Below, piece after piece: positions 22,301-32,416 of a stretch of DNA of 64,000 nt. The translations under genes were made by a program, and so were the position numbers. Within the stretch, counting starts at the first letter, position 1; each line of letters begins with the position of its first letter. Location of the stretch: positions 176,673,262-176,737,261 of the forward strand of contig OY998175.1 of assembly GCA_963921935.1 (NCBI GenBank), written 5' to 3'. The notes beneath the pieces were generated by a model. That model was given only the letters and a program-made list of their open reading frames with translations, ran no database searches and was not told where the DNA came from. This stretch comes from Galeruca laticollis (taxonomy: Eukaryota > Arthropoda > Insecta > Coleoptera > Chrysomelidae).

Positions 22301-25300
22301 TTCTTTTAACATCTACTAAAAGCTGTCCCAACAAACACAACAGGTTATGGTCTCAGTTCCCAACTCAACATTATAAAAATCAGTTATATAAAAAGGGCAA
22401 AATGGAGGTGAGCAGTAGCAGTACCATTGGCATTAGAAACATTTTAATGTAGAAATATTAAATGGGTCAAATTATGACACATAGAAGTTTAATATGAGTA
22501 TTTTGTTTGAAGAAAAAGATGCGTTGGAATGTATTGAAAACGAATTTAATTATTTTGATTATAAAAGTGACAAGCTTCGGGCTGAAGCGAAGAAGGACAA
22601 TAAATGTAGCCTATTATAGTACAGTGCTTGGACGATTCGCAAATTGATTTAATTAGAGGAAAAGAGACAGCTTTTAGTGTATGGAGAGGTTTAGAAGAAA
22701 TATATGAAAAGAAAGGCATTCTGGGTCAGTTAATTCTTAGAAGTTTTTTCTGATATTGAAGAAACCATAAGACAATCAAATGCTAAAGGGTCAGACATGA
22801 AATAACAAGATATTGTTTATAATGTATTACTTGCTATGCCGAAAGAATTTGAAACCGTCATAACTATATCAGAAAGCATACCACCAGAAGATTTAACAAT
22901 AAGTTTAGCAAAAACTAAGTTAAGAGCCGAAGTTTAAAAGATAAATGCATTGTATGAAGCCAATAGTGAAAGCAGCAATGATCGGCAATTTAATGTAAAC
23001 CCATCAGCTTTTTCAACTTATCGTCCAGGTGTATGTTATGCTTGTGGCCAGAGGTCATTATAAGAAAAACTATCAAAATCAGAGAACAGTGTATAATCAA
23101 AGAGGAGAAAGCAGAGGTTCAAGCAGAAGTAGTTTTGTTGTAGTTTTCGAGGTTATGGAAGTTTTTGAAAAATATAGGACGAAATTTTCAAGGTTATGGT
23201 TATAGAGGAGGATTTGGTTACAGAGGAAGACAATACAAAGAAACAAGATACAGAAGAAATGATGGCAATGAGTATCAGGACAGTAACAATAATAAAGGAG
23301 CAAACTATATGGAAAATAACGAAGAAACTGAATTTAGTGGGGTGCAAGATGGAAAAGGTTTTTGTTATTTGTCAAATTGAAACTATAATTTAGAAGAATG
23401 TTACCAAACTGTAAGTAATGAAAATTTAGTATTCTATATCGATTCAGGGTGTATAGATGATTTAGTAAATGATAAAATGTATTTTTATGATTTTATTAAA
23501 AATAATTTAGAAGAATGTTACCAAACTGTAAGTAATCAAAATTTAGTATTCTATATCGATTCAGGGTGTATTGATGATTTAGTAAAAGATAAAATATATT
23601 TTTATGATTTCGTTAAATTAAGAAACCTATTAAAATAGTGGTTGCAAAATGCAACAATTATATGGAAGCCATTGGGGTAAGAAGTATTGAAGTTTTTAGT
23701 AATGTTAATGAAAAAGAAATAAAATGTACAATTAAAAATTTTCTATATGTTCAAAATTTAAGATGAAATGTATTGTCTGTAAAAAGGTTAGAAAGTGCAT
23801 ATGTAAAAGTTGTTTTTGAAAATGGGAAAGTCCTAATGTATTGCAATAAAAATTTAATCAGAATTGGTTATAGAAACAATTTATATTAAATTTCTTTTAA
23901 AGTAAATATTTAAACTGAAAATGATGAAGTAAAATTATGCCATAAAAGATTAGGTCATGTTTGTAAGGCAAATTTAGAAAAATTAAAAATAATTTGATAA
24001 CTGGTATAAAAAATCTTAACATAGGCAAAGTTGATTTTTGTGAATCATGTAAAAGGGTAAAATGACTAGGAAGAATTTTGAAACGCACATAAGAGCTAAA
24101 AGATTACTTGAGATAGTTATATATGTAATAATGTATAGGTTATATTTGATGTATACAAACCTAGTATAGACTTTAAGTACCTAATGCTTTCATATACAGA
24201 TGGCGCTAGTATGTCATGTTTTATACAGTGACTATATACAAGACAGTGGCGACAATTGGGTATAAGCTCCGCCCATCCACCATTAGTTTGCTAATTTTGA
24301 TCTATTTACATTTGACTACATGCAAGTAAATAACTCTTTTTAAAGGGTTTTACCACTTTTAAACTAGTTTTGAATGTGCAATTTTATATAAAACCTCTTT
24401 TATTAGGTGAATCATAAAATATTTTTGGAAAACGTGGACCGATTTTAATAAAAATCTTCGAGGATGTTATGTTGTTGCATACAAAATTATGGATGTATCT
24501 CTATTTACCATCTGATAAAGATATAAGGTAAGTTCTTAAATTCTGGATTATAATGTTAAATGTCATGCTGAACAAATAGCTACTACAATAAATTGTAATG
24601 TGTAGTGTAGGAATATGTCTCGGAATATGTACTAGGGAGTCTTTCTTTAATCTATGATTGCCGCAAATATAATCGGAGCGGAAATAATGCACCAGGCCTC
24701 TTAACAAAAGCAGAAGCAGATAGTGAATTAGATAGAAATATGCCATAGAGTGATGTTAATCTCTATTCTTGTGTGAATAGGAAAAAATAAAATATTTTAA
24801 TTTGACTTATTGGGATACAAATTTGGACTATTAGGGTTTTAGTCAGAGTTATATCCAATTTTAGTACATAATTAGGAAATAATTACCCTATGTTTATTTT
24901 TTCATCTAATCTGAAATTAATCAATGAATGTTTTTATATGTTACAGACTGTACCTGCAACTCTGACATTGAAACTCCACCAGAAAAAATGAAACACATAC
25001 CTATTTAATATTTATGTAATTAAATGTTTTACACTATTAAATAAAGAAGATAATATGAAGCTTATATCTAATATTTTTGATCATTGTACATGTCATAATG
25101 CCCCAATATTTTTGAATTTGTCTCAGAGATTTTATGTTTAATTAAAAAACCATCAAGCAAATAAATAATAAAATAAAAAACTTTCTATTACAATTATTTA
25201 TTGAATATTCATAACAAATGACCAGCAACGGACTAACTAGCTAATTTTTTAGAAGCACTCTTATTATTTTTTCAACTTGTTTTTAATCTGAATACAATAA

Positions 25301-28092
25301 TGTAGCATTTAATAATTTTATTTTTCAATTTATGACAATCGGGTATTACATTTAGAACTAAATTTTCTTCACACATTTTTTTGACATAAAAATGTTCCCA
25401 ATTGTCCCTTCTGGTCTTAATGACCACTGCCTCCTTACAGGATCTTTTGAAAAGTGTTTCATAATAAACCCGTTTTTGCAGAATTACTGCAATTTACATC
25501 AGCACAGCCAGGCATTGTCCTATTACAAATAAAAGCAAATTAATTTTAAAAGACTTTAATTTTTATGCAACGTTTTAGGGAGAGAGTTTAGAAATAACAA
25601 GAAACAACTGGTAAACCTCTAGAATACATTTATGTTTTAATTTAATTGATGAATTCAATGTCTAAAACTATGCTCAAATCCACTGTAAGAACCAAGGACA
25701 TTTGGTTATAAAAATGCCAAAATAGATATTTATTTGAATAATATATGTATTAATCACTAATTTTGTTACTCTAAACCATACATAACAATACAAGTACAGA
25801 AATATTAAACGTATCTACTATACTTATAGCTTAACCAAAAACCTCAAGTGAAAATGGTGTATGAAATGATAATTATAGTTCCAAAGCAATTAATAATACA
25901 CTAATAAATAAGTCTTCAGTCCAGAACTTTAATAAATAGCACTTAAACACCAAATTTTGCACGAAAACTTTCAAAAAACAAAAACTGTGGTAAGAACACA
26001 ATAGAACCAAATGGTAAATAAACAAACATTTAGCAAACTAATGGCGGCCAATACCAGGTGACATAGATAACCAATCACTAGGTCGACCATAATTGTCGCC
26101 ACTGTCTTGTATATAGTCACTGTAATGTTTCATTATTTTAATGTAATTGTTTAATGTTGCTTATGTATAGTTAATCTATGGTTTTTGCTAAGAAAAAATT
26201 TTAGTCTTATGTTTTACCTGTTTTTTGCCTAAGAAAATAAATGGTATTTTGTGCAGTTCATGTACAGATGTGTTAATGTGAATGTAAATATTTGTAAATG
26301 AACTGTAAATAGAGCCAAAGTACTTTTAATAACTGCTAAAAGCTGTCCCGACAATTTTTAATAAGGGGAATGATAATACATCAATCATATCTACAAACCA
26401 CCTTCCAAATGTACACATTTTATCTAGGATATCAGAAAATGGGTTATGTGAAAATTATCAACTTTAATTTTAAAATTAACCAATGTCACCCCAATTGACC
26501 TGTACATTCAATATTAAAACAAAATGAGTGAACCTTAAATGAAGCTTAGTATTTTAGAGCAAACTTACGGTGAGGATGATCAAATTCTTTAAAATGATGA
26601 GGATTTTTCCTAAAACATTTCAGAGAATGGGGGCAAATTTCCTTTTTAATTTTCTTTGCATCATTATCTGGAACATAAAAATGCGTATGTGGTATAATGT
26701 ATACCAAAATTGCAATATGTTACATAGTTACATTTCAATATTTTCATCTTGAATAAAGTTTGTAGTTTTGCCAAGCATTTTTTGACATACAAAATCAGAA
26801 TTTTTAACCCTTCGGTACACACGTGGGCTTGAGAGGCCCAAGCAGAACTATAAATTGTGATAAAACCAAAACCTTTTAGTAGAACTCTGTAAGACCCCAT
26901 GTACCTTCCTGTAATAGTAAACCAAATTTTCTGATGTGTAGAAAACTTTTTTATGTTGAGTGGATATTGAATAGATGGTGCCATGGGTTTAATAGGCCCC
27001 ACGTGTTAATTGAGTTTAGAGGTTTACTGTTGTTGGTGTTGAATTTTTGAACTTAGTCATATATTTGCAATTAATATCAACAAAAATTTAGCAAGATGTT
27101 TCTAGGAAGATATATCATTATATATAAATATATGATATTGGTATTTATTTTGTCACAGAGAGGATTCAACATAGGCAAGTATGAAAATGAGGTGGCCAGA
27201 ATTCAAAAAATGTAAGAGGAAGTTTCAACAGCTGACAACGAGATACTGATGACAATAATGCGGACTACAGCAAAGCAAAGGAAACCTGAGATAACTTTCT
27301 ACAACATCACTAAAGGGGGTGTAGATAAAGCAGACCAGATGTGTGACAAACATAATGTCCCCATTTGAAGGACAGACCCTATAATGATTATTTACCAACA
27401 AATACCAGGTTGAATGCCAGAAAATTTGCTGGATTACGCATCGAACAAGCTATAGTTGTCGAAAAGGGTATAATCAGAAGGGACTGATAACTTTTGCAGC
27501 AACAGAAGAAAAAGTCTCAATTTTTGCGAAAAAGTAGTAAGTGTATTTGCTTAGAACACATGCTTAAATCACTAATATTCCATTATATTCCTCCCTAATA
27601 TCGGAGAGATTTCAAATTCAGTTAAGAACACCCTTTTACATTAAATAACTTCAATAATTCCTGACACCTAGCCAGGTCAACTCATATATCTATGTATCGG
27701 CAACGATACATGGCTCGTCTTCAACATTTAAACTCCAATCCTAGACACTTTTTGTCACACCATCTCCGCAAACTTTTGAGCTTCGCTGCTTCCAAACATC
27801 ATCCCCAACACACCCCAACACAAACAACCCTCCAGTTGTTTTCTAGCGAAAAGCCCATTCAACTCCCTCAAAATTCTATACACCTTTAAAAAACAAACTT
27901 TCCTAGACACTTCTAAATAAATTTTTAATAGACACCTTTTCTACCCCTAACTCAGTTTCTCAGTCAGCGCGCACAAAACCACCCAACACACCCCCAACCC
28001 AGCCCTGAAGAGGAAACTAATCCTACACCAGGGCACCACAAGAAAAGTTCAACTTCACCCAAGAATACTCCACTGAACAGAAGTCACCCACG

Positions 28093-28151
<59 letters not shown>

Positions 28152-28527
28152 AGAACACATGCATACACTATACCCGGAATGTTCTAGCAGTTTATTAGAA
28201 GATGAGCAAGATAGTGAATAATTTTTTATTAGATATTGTAACATTTTTTTTCTCTCAAGTTTTATTAATTATTGTCAATACAAGTTGATAATAAATACTT
28301 TCTAGTATCAACTTATCAATTCTGAAACTCCCCAAACGTTCCCATTGAATATTCGGGCCCCAAAAGTACCCATCAGGGCCTGTCAGTCCCAACGTGTGCA
28401 TTGAAGTAACTATTTTCCATGTGTAGGGTGAACAAAGGATCAAAACATTGGCACTTAACAAGTCACTTTATTAGGGAAAGGAATACATACCTGAATTTAC
28501 ATTTTTTCTTTTTAAAAAGGAATCCAT
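19349..28527 (-). CDS. Tyrosyl-DNA phosphodiesterase 1-like gene, exons 1-5, copy A (3' part absent)
   Basis: Five exons with consistent phases read leftward: 28491-28527 (ATG start, donor GTATGT), 26569-26667, 20904-21338, 20746-20848 and 19349-19474 (donor GTGAGT). Exon 2 encodes CPHSLKCFRKNPHHFKEFDH, a PBZ poly(ADP-ribose)-binding zinc finger. Exon 3 is a low-complexity linker ending NAPYNVFFTTII. Exon 4 encodes LDLLCPSLGALKCSLQINF and DIDWLLKQY, matching the region before the first catalytic motif of TDP1. Exon 5 encodes KPLTILYGDDWPDMEKF and ends at DAFGCHH, the start of the first HKN motif. TDP1 removes topoisomerase-1 peptides from DNA 3' ends. The Lys of that motif and the whole second half are not visible in the window, so the gene either continues beyond the left edge or is truncated. 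Introns 1, 2 and 4 contain large insertions missing from copy B. Confidence 0.72.
19512..20728. mobile_element. Insertion in intron 4 of TDP1 copy A, type unknown
   Basis: The matching intron of copy B is only about 57 bp (54137-54193), whereas here it is about 1.27 kb, so roughly 1.2 kb was gained. It contains a short tandem of GGCTGGGCATCGAGTA (near 19780-19830) and some self-complementary CTTTTCTCAC/GTGAGAAAAG stretches. A plus-strand frame with KPLTEAELEKLLSTSDSNE (about 20460) vaguely resembles piggyBac N-termini. Limits are approximate. Confidence 0.5.
22494..24110 (+). pseudogene. Copia gag-protease-pre-integrase remnant
   Basis: Starting near ATG 22494, fragments in several frames match Copia polyproteins: a Gag block with VYNVLLAMPKEFETVIT, a degraded zinc knuckle (CYACGQ), the protease site VFYIDSGCIDDLV (family form: D-S-G-A), and a pre-integrase block with LCHKRLGHVCKANLEKL. 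Numerous stops and frameshifts show long decay. The protease region is duplicated in tandem (23386-23619). Confidence 0.72.
23386..23619 (+). repeat. 117-bp tandem duplication over the Copia protease site
   Basis: Two head-to-tail copies, beginning TAATTTAGAAGAATGTTACC at 23386 and 23503, differ at a few positions. The period of 117 bp is a multiple of three, so the DSG motif is repeated in frame. Confidence 0.85.
24226..26122. mobile_element. TA-target DNA transposon inserted in the Copia 3' LTR
   Basis: Perfect inverted ends of 32 bp (24226-24257 and 26091-26122; start CAGTGACTATATACAAGAC) are flanked by TA on both sides, and LTR sequence resumes on either side. This is the arrangement of Tc1/mariner-type elements. 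No transposase is recognisable in the 1.9 kb. It does carry a THAP-like zinc-finger fragment (25358-25515, minus) and, on the plus strand, a splice-donor-like AAGGTAAGT (24528) and a short terminal-exon-like stretch near 24945-25035 with AATAAA. Confidence 0.82.
25358..25515 (-). pseudogene. THAP-type zinc-finger fragment
   Basis: From an ATG at 25515 the minus strand reads MPGCADVNCSNSAKTG and, one frame over, KHFSKDPVRRQWSLRPEG. Together they fit the C-x(2-4)-C half and the F-x-K/P-D-x-x-R-x-x-W core of a THAP domain. One missing base separates the two frames. No closing C-x-x-H-F block follows. Confidence 0.5.
27278..27350 (+). pseudogene. piggyBac transposase scrap
   Basis: One frame encodes KPEITFYNITKGGVDKADQM. 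This resembles the conserved block around a catalytic Asp of piggyBac transposases (K-G-G-V-D-x-x-D-Q-M). Neighbouring frames are closed by stops. Confidence 0.65.
28096..28151. repeat. (TC)n microsatellite
   Basis: Nearly uninterrupted TC dinucleotides. Frames coding Arg-Glu repeats on the minus strand are a by-product. Confidence 0.95.
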
Positions 28528-28740
28528 TATTCATTAAATAGTATTTTATGAGAGAATATCATGTATAAACGTTGAAATCTGTTTTCACAGATCATATAAC
28601 AGGCTGTTTTCTGATAACATATATCCAAAAAATAGAAAAGGTGAAAATAAATCAACAAAAAGTATGGTTATGATACTGTCAAGTTTTGTTCATTTGTTCT
28701 AATATGATGGCGGGAAATGTAGACAACTAAGCTTGTTTCA
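28528..28740 (-). promoter_or_regulatory. Putative 5' flank of TDP1 copy A
   Basis: The sequence upstream of the exon-1 ATG is conserved with copy B (56098-56235), including ATGATGGCGGGAAAT. Read on the minus strand, TTTCCCGCC is an E2F-type site. Homology between the copies ends just beyond it, so the duplicated block includes this probable promoter. No TATA box stands out. Confidence 0.35.
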
Positions 28741-29290
28741 CACAGACGCGATTCGCGAAATTTGAATTCATAGAAAAAATAATTTGCCAATTCGGGCTAT
28801 TTCATATAATTGCAATATTTTTGCCTTATTTACAATGAATAATGCTACATCCCTCACTGCTTTCAATATCAAAAACAGATCATAAAAATAATAGTGGACA
28901 CAAAAACAAAAAATCCAAAAAGTATTTAATGGCCATATGTGCGTATGTATAAGCTAGGCTTACGACTTAAACACGCTTAACTTGCTAGTTTCATATGCAC
29001 ATGCACCAAAACCACAATTCAATAAACACAGTCCAACTAATGTTTTTTATTTTAATTTGACATCAATAATGAGTCAGTTTCAGGTTCAACTATCCTGGAA
29101 AGTGGACCCCCTGTCAATATGGTTTATTTCCTTTCTTCAGCCAATGTTTTTCTTAATTCTGATTTTCCATTTTCGTAGCATTTCCAAAAACCTAATTTTG
29201 CTAGAAATAAATTCTCACATGATAGACCTTTTAATAGTTTGATGAGCGCAGGCGAAACCACCATGTTGAAAGTTTCGGAAAGTTATAATT
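28741..29290. other. no gene recognised
   Basis: AT-rich DNA; the frame at 28982-29242 has no recognisable motif. Confidence 0.35.
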
Positions 29291-29467
29291 ATGGCCGGGC
29301 AACAAACATTTTCACCATTGATACCAGTGAAATTAAATGAAACATTGATTGATGGTCCATCATTATTACATTCTGCGGTAGAAGTCCATAATTGTGCTCA
29401 ATTACGACGATGGTTGAAGTGTCAAAGAGGAAATAAAGCAGAATAATTAGTTGAGAGGTTAGGATGA
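29291..29467 (+). pseudogene. Small SAP-like reading frame, interrupted
   Basis: From ATG 29291 the frame gives MAGQQTFSPLIPVKLNETLI, then VHNCAQLRRWLKCQRGNKAE, a TAA (29444-29446) and LVERLG before TGA. The pattern L-R-x-W-L and K-A-E-L-V-x-R-L resembles a SAP or SAP-like DNA-binding helix pair. The TAA falls exactly between the E and L of that signature. The P element begins 49 bp further on. I cannot name the gene. Confidence 0.4.
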
Positions 29468-31634
29468 AATTTTAATGTCAAATAAACCTAAATTTTTATA
29501 TCACTTAATTCAAACCACGGACTTAAGATCTATGGACTTCTAATAGTATATGTTTCCCATACATCCGAAATGACCCCTCTTTTTGCCTACACATGACCGC
29601 CATGTTGTGCTAATTTTAAGTTGGTATTAAAAAGCTACAGTTCATATGCGTTTTCTTGGTATTGAGGATGGAACGTTGGTTGGTTGCGCGAAATAATTGA
29701 CAGCATAATAGAATTGATTAGCCAATTAGAATTTAGCTGGATGAACTGACGCGACATTTTCGTTCTGTCAATTTCTGTTTCCTTTGTTCCGTTGTTGCAA
29801 TGCGATTTGACTGATTTGTGACAGCGTCAGGAGTGGCATCACAGGGTCACATTTCGCAATTTTCGCATTGTATTTTATTGAGTTTAGCGCAAGTTTGATA
29901 TTTGTGTGTTAACTTTTGGATTATATTCGTGTTTATTACAAATTAATAGTGGTTAATTACATTTTATAAGTAGTGTTATTTTAGTAAGGTACTTAATAGT
30001 ATAGTGTTATTTGTAAGATCTACAACTGTAGGAGACTAGCTACAAACTGCTAAAATGTCTTCCTGTTTTGTACGAGGTTGCTCTAACGCTACTTACATTT
30101 CTCGTTTGAAAGAGGGTGTAACATTTCATAAGTAAGTTATATGATTTTTTTTTGTATGTAAGTTAATTTACATTTTCCTTTTTCTCCAATTTGTAGATTT
30201 CCCAATGACAATACACTTAAAAGGTCCTGGTTGGTAGCACTTGGAAAAGATCCAGCTTATAATATTGCCTATGGAAGGGTGTGCTCCGAACATTTTGGAC
30301 AAACCAATTTTGAAGTGGCAGACGAACGGAAACGTTTAAGAATAGGGTCAATTCCAACCCTAAAACTACCTCAATGTTTTGAAGTTGATCACTTGGAGAG
30401 AAAAGTTATTTACCGAGCTTACCTCCACGTACATGGTATGTTAATTTTCACTTAGTACTCACAAAGAATCAAAAAATATTTTTTAATTGTAGCAGCAACC
30501 TGGAAAGTGTTGATTCACCTCAAAGTAGTTCACCAAAATCTCCAAGAAAACGGAGTGATTCAGACTCGTCTCCATCTGCTCATTCTTCTGATATAGTACA
30601 GATGGTACAATTCTTTCATCTGTATAGGTAAGTTTAATATCAAATTTTCTTTAAAATCAAAATGTAATATGTATTTTATTTATATAAATTTTACGTAGCA
30701 TTTATATAATGCCTTGGTACCAAAGTTTAACTAGTCTAAAGAAATGTTCTATTTTCAGCAAACCTTCCACACAAGATACCAATGTAAAATTAAGAGAGAG
30801 GATTCGCTTTTTGAAGAGGCAATTAAGAGTATGCAGAAACAAACTAAAAATTTGCAGAAAAACAAGCAGGAGGCGAAAACTAAAAATAAAATCCTTGAAC
30901 GGGTTATTAACCGAACTAAAAAATAAATTTTCCTTATCTACTCAAGCCACATCAGATATTATAACATCTCTTCAAGGAGCCCCAGCTGCTTTATTAAAAA
31001 GAATGATGTTGAATAGGAAACTGGATGGTAGGAAAGTAACAAAGGCAAAAATTGAAAAAGAATTAAGAAGCTTTGCTATGACTCTACAATTTTATAGCAG
31101 CAAAGCTTACAACTATGTAAGAGAAATATTTGGATTTGCGCTTCCTGCCCCATCAACAATTAGTAGTTGGCTGTCAAAAGTGGACTGCAGTCCAGGGTTT
31201 ACAGCTCCCGCAATATCGTCTTTAAAATTAAGAGCTGATGAATTCTTCACTAAAAAGAACAAACAAAAAAAAACATAAACTTTCAAGTTGTTAACATCGA
31301 CTTAATAGTGATTTTCTAATGGAAAAAATAAAGTTTAAAATATAAATTTTGTATCACCAAAAAGCTAAAAATTTACTCTATCTGGGTGATGTGAAACAGT
31401 GATATTGAGATTTGAGTGGAAGCTGCAAAATTCCAATTGAAGAAGTATAGAATTGGCAATTAAAATCAAAACAAGTTATTTTTTGTCTAGTTGTGATAAG
31501 ATAAGATAATACACTAATGAGGTTTTAAGAAGTGTCTACTACTCCACAATAAGTTTGGATGACGTATATTTAAATCAATAATTACTTGTCTCTACAGTTA
31601 ATTTTCATCCTTTGGCAAACCGATTTCAGAAAAA

Positions 31635-32416
31635 ATGGGAGAAAAATGTGGTACTTGTAAAACAAGTTTTAATGATAAAGATAAACTAGTAACCTGTGAT
31701 AGTTGCTATGCTACATTCCATTCTACTGACGGTTGCACAAATCTTGCACCCTCTGAATACCGGGCAGTTATAATACAAAATAGATCGCTTGTATTTTTCT
31801 GTAAGGACTGTCAGGTAGCATTTAAGAAAATCCCATTATTATTACGACAAATAGAGGAACTCAGAAGTGAGGTCAGAGAGCTGAAAGATGAAAGTTAATA
31901 TCCTTAAGAATGAGAAAAATACATTGGAAGAAAAGTTGATAGAAAGGGAAAATGCTGAAATGAAAACTAATATGGAAGAAATTATTAATGAGATGGAGGA
32001 TAGAAAAATGAGATATTGTGATTTTAAATATAAATGAATCAAGTGCCGTAAATAGAAATGACAGAATGGAAGAGGAAAAAAGAACAGTGAGAAAAATCCT
32101 AGCACATGCAAGTATTACCATTAACGATTTTAAAGTTATTAGAATGGGAAAATATGATGGAAGTAAAACGCGCCCTGTAAAGGTTGTATTGGAATCGAAT
32201 GAAGCTGTGGTAAATATCCTTAAAAATCGTAAGAAAATCAATGAGAAGATTCCTTCAATAAGAATCTTCGCAGATCAAACAGTTATACAACGTGAGTACT
32301 ATAAACAATTAAGATCTAAATTAAATGATATGGTTAATGCTGGCGATACTTCAAAAATGATTAAATATGTCAATGGAATACCAAAAATAGTTAAGAAAAA
32401 TGACCCAAAAAACTAA
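31635..32416 (+). pseudogene. Non-LTR ORF1 with PHD finger, frameshifted
   Basis: ATG 31635 in a good context opens a PHD-like zinc finger: MGEKCGTCKTSFNDKDKLV, TCDSCYATFHSTDGC, FFCKDC. The frame closes at 31898, but coiled-coil coding (NEKNTLEEKLIERENAEMK) continues in the next frame and shifts again near 32008 to VILNINESSAVNRND. The last part, with KILAHASITINDFKVIRMG and KYVNGIPKIVKKN, is the basic C-terminal domain, and the TAA is at 32414-32416. Two frameshifts therefore damage ORF1. Related proteins bind the element RNA and form ribonucleoprotein particles. Confidence 0.72.

Larger units (their letters stand above)
22029..26353 (+). mobile_element. Copia-type LTR retrotransposon, internally deleted
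   Basis: The 5' LTR at 22029-22333 starts TG and ends CA. The 3' LTR runs from about 24144 to 26353 and is itself split by the insertion at 24226-26122. A 5-bp target duplication ATTTT lies at 22024-22028 and 26354-26358, and copy B of the host intron preserves the empty site near 55525. Downstream of the 5' LTR, GGTTATGGTCTCAG (about 22343) resembles the half-initiator-tRNA primer site typical of Copia elements. Only gag, protease and pre-integrase remnants remain. Integrase core, reverse transcriptase and RNase H are missing. Confidence 0.82.
21428..26500. mobile_element. Inverted-repeat DNA element in TDP1 intron 2, copy A, expanded by a Copia insertion
   Basis: TCAATTGGGGTGACTTTGC at the left and GTCACCCCAATTGA near 26486-26500 are inverted ends. 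The same element, uninterrupted and about 0.82 kb, sits at the same intron position in copy B (54850-55675), so it predates the duplication. Here it has a G homopolymer at 21567-21580 and is split by the retrotransposon at 22029-26353. Confidence 0.65.
26802..28430. mobile_element. piggyBac-like insertion(s) in TDP1 intron 1, decayed
   Basis: Relative to copy B, about 1.6 kb is inserted here. The left junction reads TTAACCCTTCGGTACACACG, and TTAA plus CCC is the piggyBac target and terminus pattern. An inverted CCCCACGTGTTAA lies near 26998-27010, so a short palindromic derivative may be nested at the left. A transposase remnant follows at 27278-27350, and a TC microsatellite at 28096-28151. 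Confidence 0.55.

Noticed and set aside
28023..28244. Arg-Glu-repeat protein on the minus strand
   Set aside because: Produced by the TC microsatellite at 28096-28151.
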